Assembly (NCBI GenBank): GCA_965219515.1
Contig: OZ244776.1
Span: forward strand, 62,001 to 126,000
Direction: 5' to 3'
DNA from: Ilyomonas sp965219515
Lineage (GTDB): Bacteria > Bacteroidota > Bacteroidia > Chitinophagales > Chitinophagaceae
DNA: 64,000 nt
Under the pieces are notes generated by a model. That model did no database searches, had not been told where the DNA came from, and saw only the letters and a program-made list of their open reading frames with translations. Each line of letters begins with the position of its first letter. The first letter of the stretch is position 1. This document shows positions 26,564 through 34,806 of the stretch, in pieces. A program made the translations under genes and the position numbers.

Positions 26564-27517
26564 ATGAAAACATTAACGCTGCACAGCGAAGCGTACCGCT
26601 ATATTATTGCCAGCTTCAAAGAATGGCTGCAAACATTAGGTTACAACGAGCAAACCGTTTACCAGTTGCCCAACCACATACAGGAGTTTTTATTTTTTGC
26701 AGAAACAAAAGGTTATGCAGGCTTATGGCAAATCAATAACGACCTAATCAAAGAACATTATTATAAACTAAAATCAAGAACCAACAAAAGAAAAGCAGGT
26801 GGATTAAGTGCGGCATATCTGAATAAACATTTACAGGCATTATACAAGTTCAGTGATTATTTACGGCAGAACGGAAGGTTAATCTTACCAAAGCTTGACC
26901 TGCAAACCGAAGAAGATAACAGCGAAGTAAGCGACATCCTCACACAGCAGGAAATCAAACAAATCTATGAAGCAACCAACCTTTTGTATGAACCAAAGAA
27001 GAACGATAAAGGCATGGTGTATTATGAAGCGATGCAAATGCGGGACAGAGCCATGTTAACAGTATTTTACAGTTGCGGACTTAGAAGAAATGAAGCTTGT
27101 CACCTTGATACAAGCGACATCATTTTTGCAAAGTCAGTATTGCATGTCAGAAAAGCAAAAGGCTACAAAGAAAGGATGGTGCCTATTACAAAACAAGGCT
27201 TGCAGCACCTGCAAAATTATTTATACGATGCAAGACCTTACTTCTGTAAAGACAGGAATGAAGCATTTTTTGTAACACAAAGCGGTAAACGTTTAGACGG
27301 ACAAATGATGCTGATAAGATTAAAGCAACTGATACAGTTAACGGACAATGCAGCGCTTATAAAGAAAGACATCCACTTACACACCTTACGACACAGCATT
27401 GCCACACACCTTTTACAAAACGGAATGAAGCTGGAACGCATCAAAGAATTTTTAGGGCACACCTCACTTGAAAGCACACAGATTTACACCCACTTTTTAG
27501 AAAGCGAAGCTTCATGA
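26564..27517 (+). CDS. Tyrosine recombinase 1 (Int1), unit C copy
   Basis: This is identical to 10439-11392, with Arg174, His273, Arg276, His299 and Tyr308 all present. Confidence 0.92.
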   Translation: MKTLTLHSEAYRYIIASFKEWLQTLGYNEQTVYQLPNHIQEFLFFAETKGYAGLWQINNDLIKEHYYKLKSRTNKRKAGGLSAAYLNKHLQALYKFSDYLRQNGRLILPKLDLQTEEDNSEVSDILTQQEIKQIYEATNLLYEPKKNDKGMVYYEAMQMRDRAMLTVFYSCGLRRNEACHLDTSDIIFAKSVLHVRKAKGYKERMVPITKQGLQHLQNYLYDARPYFCKDRNEAFFVTQSGKRLDGQMMLIRLKQLIQLTDNAALIKKDIHLHTLRHSIATHLLQNGMKLERIKEFLGHTSLESTQIYTHFLESEAS

Positions 27518-27568
27518 ACACCATTAAAGAATAAACACGAAGTGAATAAACCGACAATAACAACGATT

Positions 27569-28558
27569 ATGCAACAAATTAAATCAAACAACCGCTTCCC
27601 TTCTCCTGATGGAGAAGGTGCCCCAAGGGCGGATGAGGCTGATTACTCAAAGTTTAAAGAATGGTTACTATTGAAAAAATACAGTCCTGCAACAACAGTA
27701 ACAATCATCAGAATAGTAGAATACTTCAGAATCTGGGCAGAGCGTGAAAACATGAGCGACCTGACAGAAATCTGTTACCAAGATGCAATGATGTTTATGC
27801 AATGGAGCAGCAAACACGGAGCATCACAAAAGACGATAGCTAATTACTTACTGCATGTAAGAAAATTTTATCAGTTCTTAATCAGTGAAGGCGAAGTAAA
27901 AGAAAATCCTGTGGCTCATATCAAAGTGCAAGGCATCAAAAGAAAAATTTATCATGATATTTTAAGCACCGAAGAATTACACGAGCTCTATAACCTTTAT
28001 CCCACAACCATTACAGCAGAGGGGGGAAAGAACATACCACCGCAACAGAAAAATATTTTATCAAGAAGAAGAAACAAAGTGATATTGAGCTTATTAATTT
28101 ACCAGGGCTTACGAGTTGAAGAAGTGGCAGCGCTTAAATTACAAGACCTGCAATTAAGAGAAGGAAAAATAACCATCCACAGCCAAAGAAGAACAGCAGC
28201 CAGGACAATGAAATTAGAAAGTCATCAAATTTATGAGTTGATGGATTACCTGCATGAAATAAGAAAGCAATTTTTAGAAGTGAATGAAACAACAGACAGT
28301 TTATTTATCCAATGGAAGCGGGGAGAAAAGTTTTATAACATTACGCAGATGATGCTTGCACACTTGCGGAAAACAAACAGCAGGATAAAGAACTTTGACC
28401 AGATAAGAGCATCCGTAATTACAGCATGGTTAAAGCAATATGATTTACGCAAAGTACAATACTTGAGCGGACATAAATATGTAAGTTCAACAGAAGCCTT
28501 CAAAGAAAATATCATTGATGAATTGCAGGACGATATAACAAAGTTCCATCCGTTATAG
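27569..28558 (+). CDS. Tyrosine recombinase 2 (Int2), unit C copy, nucleophile position Phe
   Basis: This is identical to 11444-12433, including the STEAFKEN box with Phe at the nucleophile position and the palindromic insert near the start. An upstream GTG at 27542 is an alternative start. Confidence 0.85.
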   Translation: MQQIKSNNRFPSPDGEGAPRADEADYSKFKEWLLLKKYSPATTVTIIRIVEYFRIWAERENMSDLTEICYQDAMMFMQWSSKHGASQKTIANYLLHVRKFYQFLISEGEVKENPVAHIKVQGIKRKIYHDILSTEELHELYNLYPTTITAEGGKNIPPQQKNILSRRRNKVILSLLIYQGLRVEEVAALKLQDLQLREGKITIHSQRRTAARTMKLESHQIYELMDYLHEIRKQFLEVNETTDSLFIQWKRGEKFYNITQMMLAHLRKTNSRIKNFDQIRASVITAWLKQYDLRKVQYLSGHKYVSSTEAFKENIIDELQDDITKFHPL

Positions 28559-28591
28559 AATATTATTTTTACAACGAATTAAAGGAAACAA

Positions 28592-29131
28592 ATGGCAAAG
28601 AAAGAACTGCAAACTTTGGTAATGGAGCAAAAGATACTGAACCGCATCTATGTGGTGCGTAGTCAGAAAATCATGCTGGATAACGACCTGGCAGACATGT
28701 ACAAAGTAGAAACGAGACGTTTAAATGAGCAGGTAAAACGCAACATAAACAGGTTCCCGAAAGACTTTATGTTTACACTTACAGAGAAAGAGTACAATAA
28801 CTTGAAGTCGCAAAATGCGACATCAAGCTGGGGAGGAAGAAGAAAGCTGCCGAATGCTTTTACAGAACAGGGAGTAGCCATGTTATCAAGTGTTTTAAAC
28901 AGTGATGTAGCCATAGAAGTAAACATCAGAATCATCCGTGTGTTTACAAAACTTCGGGAATATGCACTAACGCATAAAGAAATATTAGTTCAGTTAGCCA
29001 GGCTTGAAAAAGAAGTAAAAGGCAACAGCAAAGACATTGAAAATATCTTTATGGTGCTGAAAGAACTGATAGAAAAGCAAAGCAAGCCGGCACCGCCCAA
29101 AAACAAAATCGGCTTTAAACAAGCTGACTAA
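28592..29131 (+). CDS. ORF6N-domain protein (unit C copy)
   Basis: This is identical to 12467-13006: an N-terminal ORF6N domain followed by a helical tail, in the cargo slot after Int2. Confidence 0.85.
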   Translation: MAKKELQTLVMEQKILNRIYVVRSQKIMLDNDLADMYKVETRRLNEQVKRNINRFPKDFMFTLTEKEYNNLKSQNATSSWGGRRKLPNAFTEQGVAMLSSVLNSDVAIEVNIRIIRVFTKLREYALTHKEILVQLARLEKEVKGNSKDIENIFMVLKELIEKQSKPAPPKNKIGFKQAD

Positions 29132-30198
29132 CCCGCCGCCCAAAAACTTACCTGCACCTTAAGCACAAAGGCTTTGCTTCGCAGCAAAGTTTTTTAGCTC
29201 TGCCAGCCAACGCACAGCACCAACGCTTCTTTTGCCCGCCCTTCGCAGAGCTTAGCCCCGCCTGCACAGCACCCGCAACACACAAAGCCGGGCAGGGCAA
29301 AGCTGCACCCACGCTTCCCAGGAACATAGGTCTCGGTCTCAGCGGCTTGATAAAAAAATGCCGCCAGTTCTTTTGCTAACACACAAAAGCCGATAAAAAA
29401 CTGTCATCATTTTGCTGCCCTTCGCTTCGCCTTCGTCCGTGGCGCTTTCCGTATGCCTGCCACAGCACGTAAGCCATGCGCACAAAGGCATCCGGCGCCA
29501 CTCCTCCACTCTGTGCGCCACCTGCTTAGCGTTTTGCGTCGCTGGCACAAAACCTTTGAGTTTTTTTGCTGGCACAAAGCCAACGCTTATGTGAAGCATG
29601 CCACGCAAAAAAGCCACGCATGTGCTGCCCCCTTCCTGCATTTTGCTGAACACAAAAGCCATGAGTAAAATGCAATCCCGGGTGCAGCCACGCAAAAACG
29701 CATGGCGCGGTGGTGGCGCAAGTGCTGCTATCAGCTTTTAGTTATAGCTATGGAAGTGATGAATAAGCAGGAACTTTTTTATTTGCTTTTACAAAGCAAT
29801 AAGGTAAGAACATGAATACTGTCGCAGCCGCCACGACCAGCGTTTAGGTTGAAAGAGCGTATGTGGCGGCTTTGACTTGCACAAAAAACATAAACGATAA
29901 GCCTGGGCAGCAGGTCTTTAATCAGCTTCATGACAAGGCATCAGCCATCAATCATCCATCAGCTTCATACCGCCTTATCATTCATATTTTTTGTGCGTAA
30001 ATCTTTTCTTCTGCAGGCAGGAGAAAAGATGATTTTTTGTTTCTGATGAAAGAAAATAAACCTGTATTTTTATTGCAGTTCTTTGAGAAAGGCAGGAGCA
30101 ATTTTTTTTGTTGCAGTTGTAAAAGGGTCTATAAAAAAATGGCATATTTTTAAAAAGGACTATAGCAAAATAAAAGTCCTGTGTAAAAAAGCGGTCTT
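29132..30198 (+). other. Conserved GC-rich noncoding end of unit C
   Basis: This copy appears the same as 13007-14073, including the hairpin and mini-ORF. It ends in agcggtctt directly before core site 4. Confidence 0.6.
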
Positions 30199-30214
30199 AT
30201 TATTATCCGTTCGG
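30199..30214 (+). repeat. 16-bp YYPFG core site, copy 4
   Basis: attattatccgttcgg is followed by actgacaatggctggc, the beginning of tip CT3. Identity with the unit A/B boundary ends at the last base of the core (30214 against 14089). Confidence 0.85.
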
Positions 30215-30221
30215 ACTGACA

Positions 30222-31187
30222 ATGGCTGGCATAAGTTCGGAGGCATTAAATTTTGGCGGACCTACTAATAAAATTAAGTTTGGAGGGAAAGAATTAAACA
30301 ATAAAGAGTTCAGCGATAATAGCGGCTTAGAACTCTACGATTTCCAGGCAAGAAATTATGACCCACAAATAGGTAGATGGTGGAGCAATGACCCGAAAGC
30401 TGATAAATCAGTTTGGATATCTCCTTACAACTACTGTTTAAATAATCCAATTAAGTTTTTTGACCCTGATGGAAAATTTCCTTATCCTGTAACTGTCAGA
30501 TCATTTGCACCAACAGGTTCATTTAGTGGAGCAAGAGGAATGGGTTTTCAAGATGATCACAGAGGTTATTCGGCAAATCAAAATGTTACTTCAAGAATTT
30601 CGCAAACATATACTGTTGATCCAACCAAGAGAACAGTAATTGGAGGAACACCTACGAGTTCTGATACAAAAAGAAATGGACAAACAAGGAACGCTACCAA
30701 CACAACAGATGAAGGAAAAGTAGATAAAAAGTCTTTTTCTAAAAATAGCTTCGGTAGTGATGTTGCTACTGTGGATGCGCACTTTACAGGTTCTAATCCT
30801 GCTTTTCATGGGGTTGCGCCAGATATTGAAGTTAAATCACAAGTTACCTTATCAGAAAATGATAAAGCTGGTTATGTTATTGCATCAGTTGATTTATCAA
30901 GTAAGCAATTCCATGCAACAGAGGCAACAATATCAGATCCTTCAGGACAAAGTGTTTTATTAGTTGGTACAGCTGCTTATGGTGATCCAACAAATTTAAT
31001 GAACGCCGATGTTCAAAAAGTGGCTTCGGTAGATGTTACCTTAAACATAAACGAAAAAGGAGAATTTACCAGCGTTGGGTATGGCGGTAAAACATATTCT
31101 GTTGCGGACTGGAATAAGATGCAGCAGGCTAAGCCAGCAGGACCACTTAAGCGAGAAGATAAAGACAAAAATCAAGGAGGTAACTAA
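30222..31187 (+). CDS. Orphan Rhs tip CT3
   Basis: This 321-residue C-terminal Rhs fragment is in frame with the YYPFG core. The core end is clear (MAGISSEALNFGG, ELYDFQARNYDPQIGRWWSN, SPYNYCLNNPIKFFDPDG). A region of about 220 residues without a recognised toxin fold follows. Its end (SSKQFHATEATISDPSG, VDVTLNINEKGEFTSVGYGG) is beta-rich and loosely reminiscent of the CT1 tip. A TAA stop in this frame just upstream of the site means it is not fused to any Rhs N-terminus. The next gene overlaps by one base and encodes a membrane protein. Confidence 0.7.
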   Translation: MAGISSEALNFGGPTNKIKFGGKELNNKEFSDNSGLELYDFQARNYDPQIGRWWSNDPKADKSVWISPYNYCLNNPIKFFDPDGKFPYPVTVRSFAPTGSFSGARGMGFQDDHRGYSANQNVTSRISQTYTVDPTKRTVIGGTPTSSDTKRNGQTRNATNTTDEGKVDKKSFSKNSFGSDVATVDAHFTGSNPAFHGVAPDIEVKSQVTLSENDKAGYVIASVDLSSKQFHATEATISDPSGQSVLLVGTAAYGDPTNLMNADVQKVASVDVTLNINEKGEFTSVGYGGKTYSVADWNKMQQAKPAGPLKREDKDKNQGGN

Positions 31188-31549
31188 TGAAATACGCCGT
31201 ATATATCATTTATAATTTAGTCTATGAATTTATTTCTTTTTATATAATACTTTTTGCAGAAACTTATCTAAATGGTTTTTTAATACCTGATAAATTTATT
31301 TGGAATGAAGACGGTACAAAACGACAACATCCTGTTATCTGGGCAACAATAGAAGATACTATCCTGCTTTGTATAGAAGGTGCATTGTTACTGATATTGA
31401 TATATTTTATTAATAAATGGTTTTTAATAAATTTTATTAAATCAAGCGGAGCAAATGCAATATTGAAATGGACAATGGGTGTTCTTACTATCTGTACAAT
31501 AGTTTTTATTTGTTCAATACTTTTTGGATTTTATTTTCCTCTTTTATAA
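31187..31549 (+). CDS. Putative membrane immunity protein for tip CT3
   Basis: This 120-residue protein has hydrophobic segments at about 5-28, 55-75 and 92-115. Its ATG overlaps the CT3 stop. It has the same position, size and character as the CT1 immunity protein but is not obviously homologous, suggesting both tips act on membranes or must be neutralised there. No named family is recognised. Confidence 0.65.
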   Translation: MKYAVYIIYNLVYEFISFYIILFAETYLNGFLIPDKFIWNEDGTKRQHPVIWATIEDTILLCIEGALLLILIYFINKWFLINFIKSSGANAILKWTMGVLTICTIVFICSILFGFYFPLL

Positions 31550-31583
31550 AACAACAAAGCTGCATCACTGCGGCTTTTATAAT

Positions 31584-31862
31584 TTATAAAGCTTGCAGCT
31601 TCGCAGATTTTATCAGTCCGTCAATGGTGTAAAGAATATGTTCTTTGTCTTTATCAGGCAAAGCAGCAATATCATTGAGCCGTTTAAGCATGGCAGTATC
31701 TTTCAACGTTTTGCCTTCTGTACTCTCCCCCAATAAATAACCAACCGTGGTATCAAGTATAGCAGCCATTTTTTTTACTGCATCAATGGAAGGGCTCATC
31801 TCATCACGTTCATATCTGCCAATAACAGAATGAGAAGTTTTTAAAATCTCCCTTCGTCGCAA
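31584..31862 (-). pseudogene. XRE-family regulator of unit D, N-terminus lost
   Basis: The frame keeps the second half of a helix-turn-helix (KTSHSVIGRYERDEMSPSID) and the tail, matching the unit B regulator in style. The first residues (MRRREI) come from a REP-like sequence (cttcgtcgcaatgac) at the junction with the neighbouring RAYT element. The ATPase and recombinases expected beyond it are missing. Confidence 0.75.
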
Positions 31863-31882
31863 TGACTCCTTGTAAGGCTGAT

Positions 31883-32590
31883 GTGCGTTAGTTAAGGGTC
31901 ATTGCGGTATGGTATATTCAACTTGTTAAGTAAATCATTCTCTTTCCTACAATGCCTGTTCGTAAAGAAATAACTGATAAGGAGGGTGTCTATTTCATCA
32001 CCTTTACCTGTACTAAATGGTTGCCGCTATTTCATATCTGCAATGAATATGATGTTGTTTATAAGTGGTTTGATTATCTGAAGAAGCAAGGTCATTACAT
32101 TGTTGGTTATGTGATTATGCCAGACCATTTACATGCCTTAATTGCATTTACGAATACCGGTACATCTATCAATACGATTGTAGCAAATGGCAAGCGGTTT
32201 ATGGCTTATGATGTAGTAAAGCGGCTGGAAGAAGCCAGGAAGACATTGGTGCTGGATGAACTGCAAAAGCATTAAATAATACGGAACGAAAGGAAGGTAA
32301 GAAGTATGGTGTATTTGAGCCTTCGTTTGAATGGAAGGAATGCCGGACGGTAACATTTATTGAGCAGAAGCTGGATTATATGCATTGGAATCCGTGTAAG
32401 GGAAATGCATTGGCTAAGCTGCCGGAGGAATATGTACATAGTTCGGGTGGTTTCTATATTTTGCATAAGCAGGGTGTATGCGGTGACGAGCTTTATGGAG
32501 TTGGAAGATGTAGATTTAACGGGTGGGATGCGATGAGTATTTGATGAGAGGCTGAAAGCGTAACACCGCAATGTCCCTTGCCCACCGCAC
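31883..32590 (+). mobile_element. RAYT/REP-like element replacing the unit D recombinase module
   Basis: The ends are imperfect inverted repeats: 31883-31908 and 32565-32590 share GTGCG, AAGGG and CATTGCGGT blocks in inverse orientation. Inside is a Y1-type transposase frame. REP-like sequence also touches the XRE fragment on its left. The exact borders are estimated. Confidence 0.6.
31952..32544 (+). pseudogene. REP-associated tyrosine (Y1) transposase, frameshifted
   Basis: The first frame (31952-32275) has the RAYT signatures YFITFTC and the HUH-like MPDHLHAL. It ends early at TAA after ELQKH. Reading on in another frame gives ALNNTERKEGKKYGVFEPSF, then FIEQKLDYMHWNPCKG, a conserved RAYT end, up to 32544. 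The shift lies in an A-run near 32264, consistent with loss of one base. The catalytic Tyr helix would be after the break region, so the protein is probably inactive. Confidence 0.8.
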
Positions 32591-32652
32591 TTAAGCCATT
32601 AAAGGAGACATTGCCTTTACTTTGATTTTATAGAAAGAGAGGGTAAATTACA

Positions 32653-32736
32653 AAAGGAAAAGACAGAGGTGAACTACAGACATTGCCAGTTGTTCCAAGC
32701 AACTATTCTTCGCATTAGTCCTCTGCCTTTTCCTTT
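32653..32736 (+). ncRNA. Candidate bridge-RNA region of the IS110 element
   Basis: A 17-bp inverted repeat with one mismatch (32653-32669 and 32720-32736) encloses a loop of 50 bases in the noncoding leader upstream of the transposase. In IS110 elements this leader encodes a structured bridge RNA with target- and donor-binding loops. I have not folded it or matched loops to the target. Confidence 0.4.
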
Positions 32737-32837
32737 GTTTTCGATTGATTCGGTACCAAATAGAATGTTAGGTTTCCAGACCTGTTAAAGGCTTTAGTAC
32801 CACATCAATCTTTTTCTTTATTCTGTAAATCAAATGT

Positions 32838-33842
32838 ATGCAAAAAGAGTATTCCGTTTTCATCGGACTTGACGTTTCAAAAGACAAGCTTGATTACTGC
32901 ATCACCACAAAAGCAGACACACAACATCAGTTTGGCATCGTGGCAAACAAGGCTAAAGACATCAATTCATTTTTAAAAGCCATTGGTAAAAAACACAGTA
33001 AAGAAAGCATTCTGTTCTGCCTGGAGAACACAGGCGTTTACAGCATGCCGCTCTGCTACTGGCTGCAGGCAAACGGCTTTGACTATTGGGTGGTATCAGC
33101 CCTTCAGATCAAGCGCTCCAAAGGCATCACCCGCGGTAAAACAGACAAGAGTGATGCAAGGGACATTGCTCTCTATGCAATGACTCATCTGCGTGGGCTT
33201 AGGCTATCAAAGCTGCCTGAGAACGACTTTGTGGAACTCAGACTATTATTGGCTGAGAGAGACAAAATAGTAAAAACCATCAGCCTCTTTCAAACCACGG
33301 AAGAGAACAAAACCTTCCTGCCCAAAGAAGTGCTGCAAACCACTTTGGCTCACAACAGGCAGATGATGAGCTTTCTGAAAAAACAGCTCAAACAAATCGA
33401 TGCTTCCATTAGCCAACTCGTTGCCCGCAATCCTACTTTTAAACAGCAGGATGAACTGCTGCAGAGTATACCAGGCGTGGGCAGACAAACGGCAGCCACT
33501 TTCATTGCCTACACGCAGGCATTTACCTTGTTTAAGACGCACCGTCAGTTTGCCTGCTTTGCAGGTGTGGCGCCGTTCGAGTACTCGTCAGGATCGAGTG
33601 TCAGAGGCAGAACGAAAGTGAGCCAGCTGGCAAACAAGAAGGTAAAAACACTGCTGAACATGGCAGCCTTATCGGCTAAGAAATGGGATTCGCAGATCAA
33701 AGAATATTACGAGCGAAAAGTGGCGGAAGGAAAGAACAAAATGCTTGTCCTGAATAACGTCCGGTGCAAGCTCATCAGCCGCGCTTTTGCTGTCATTCAA
33801 CGAGATTCTCCCTTCGTCAATACACTCAAAGCCATCAGCTGA
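32838..33842 (+). CDS. IS110-family transposase (DEDD plus serine recombinase)
   Basis: This 334-residue protein has an N-terminal RuvC-like DEDD domain (Asp in FIGLDVSKDKLD, Glu in CLENTGVYS, Asps in GKTDKSDARDIA). The C-terminal Transposase_20 domain has LLQSIPGVGRQTAATFIAYT and FAGVAPFEYSSGSS, where the conserved Ser resides. The length is normal for the IS110 group and no break is visible. It separates the unit D remains from a barnase-like tip fragment. Confidence 0.93.
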   Translation: MQKEYSVFIGLDVSKDKLDYCITTKADTQHQFGIVANKAKDINSFLKAIGKKHSKESILFCLENTGVYSMPLCYWLQANGFDYWVVSALQIKRSKGITRGKTDKSDARDIALYAMTHLRGLRLSKLPENDFVELRLLLAERDKIVKTISLFQTTEENKTFLPKEVLQTTLAHNRQMMSFLKKQLKQIDASISQLVARNPTFKQQDELLQSIPGVGRQTAATFIAYTQAFTLFKTHRQFACFAGVAPFEYSSGSSVRGRTKVSQLANKKVKTLLNMAALSAKKWDSQIKEYYERKVAEGKNKMLVLNNVRCKLISRAFAVIQRDSPFVNTLKAIS

Positions 33843-33876
33843 TTCTTATTAATTTTTATTTGGTAGTTAAGATAGA

Positions 33877-34044
33877 ATGCGGAGAAAAAAAGATGCTCAA
33901 GGGAATCCAATTTCGTACAAAGAGTATGATGTCAATCCGTACCAAAAAGGAGTTAACAGAGGAACAGAGAGAGTAGTAATTGGTAACGGAAAAGCTTATT
34001 ATACAAATGATCACTATATTAATTTTGATGAAATAATACCATAG
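33877..34044 (+). pseudogene. Barnase-like ribonuclease toxin tip, C-terminal fragment
   Basis: About 55 residues correspond to the last half of a barnase/RNase N1-T1 fold: YKEYDVNPYQKGVNRGTERV then AYYTNDHYINFDEI. They carry the family Glu, Arg and His catalytic positions, compared with barnase EADIN, SDRIL and TDHYQTF. The start of the domain and any Rhs core were removed, apparently by the IS110 insertion. This was the toxic end of another Rhs tip. The next gene is its immunity partner. Confidence 0.75.
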
Positions 34045-34046
34045 TT

Positions 34047-34513
34047 ATGGAAAATTGGAAACTCTTGACTAAGCAAGAATATAAATCTTGTTGAAAGTTT
34101 GTGTATGATGAACTTCATTTCTATCCTGCAAATAATAAAAACACATTGATTGAATTACCGAAACCAAATAACAAGTATAATACATCAGACTTTTATAACA
34201 ATGGATTTGATGAAAAGTTTTATGCTGATCTTCATTCCTGTAGTATGAAGTGTTTTAAAAATATATCAGTAAACAAAGGATGTATGCTCTTAATTGGCAA
34301 CACGATTGTTATTCTTTTTTACCAGAATTGCCATTTGAGAAAGATCAGTTTGATGAATGGTTGATTCCTATTTTTCCTAATGGAGATTATCTTTTTTTTC
34401 TAACTAAAAATTTTCAAAATGGAGTTTTTGCTGATGGCATTAATTTATCTATATCAATTTTTGGAAAAGACATAATTAGGGAGTTTGAAATAAATAAACC
34501 TTCGATGTTTTAG
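34047..34513 (+). pseudogene. DUF2716-like immunity protein, nonsense and frameshift
   Basis: The ATG is 3 bases after the toxin stop. The reading frame has TGA at about 34092 (KSC then stop, where Trp is likely) and a frameshift near 34275. Both pieces together give a protein of about 155 residues with KLLTKQEYKSC, LHFYPANNKNTLIELPKPN, YALNWQHDCYSFLPE and FFLTKNFQNGVFADGINLS. These match my memory of DUF2716 immunity proteins paired with RNase toxins. Confidence 0.7.
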
Positions 34514-34560
34514 AAATTCTATAGCAGCCAAAAAACATTAGGAGCAATATTAAAAAAGAT

Positions 34561-34778
34561 ATTACTATCTCCTTAGACTGACGATTACCAGCAACTCTTC
34601 CACAAAGTTAGGCGATGCAAACGAAGGCAACTTAGACAATAAGAATTTGAACAACGATAAAGAGCTCTTTGATGAGGCGAACTTAGACTGGTACGACTAT
34701 GGCTTTCATTATTATGATGCACAAATAGGGCGCTTTCCGCAGCTTAAAAACTTTTGTCTTAAAAATAAAGATTATTAA
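34561..34778 (+). pseudogene. Terminal Rhs-core remnant with degenerate YYPFG site
   Basis: From 34578 a frame reads LTITSNSSTKLGD, then NLDWYDYGFHYYDAQIGRFP, an eroded Rhs core end, and stops at 34776. Just before it, attactatctccttag (34561-34576) matches the 16-bp core at 10 of 16 positions. No toxin or immunity follows. It is probably the oldest, right-most tip of the array. Confidence 0.6.
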
Positions 34779-34806
34779 AAGATATTAGCTTAACGCAAAT
34801 AAAAAT

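Larger units (their letters stand above)
22951..30198 (+). mobile_element. Rhs-tip recombinase cassette, unit C (copy of unit A)
   Basis: This is a 7248-bp unit bounded by core copies 3 and 4. Gene coordinates and protein sequences equal those of unit A with a constant offset of 16125, and I found no difference by eye. Because unit B lies between A and C, a simple tandem duplication of A does not explain the layout. Confidence 0.75.
32620..33870 (+). mobile_element. IS110-family insertion sequence (ends approximate)
   Basis: An intact IS110 transposase is preceded by about 200 bases of noncoding sequence with a long hairpin. IS110 elements lack clear inverted repeats, so I can only bracket the ends between the RAYT element and the barnase-like fragment. 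The right end is inferred from where the toxin reading frame resumes (near 33870). Confidence 0.7.

Noticed and set aside
6826..30214. Invertible shufflon-type system
   Set aside because: All four core copies are in the same orientation, so recombination between them would delete or insert units rather than invert them.
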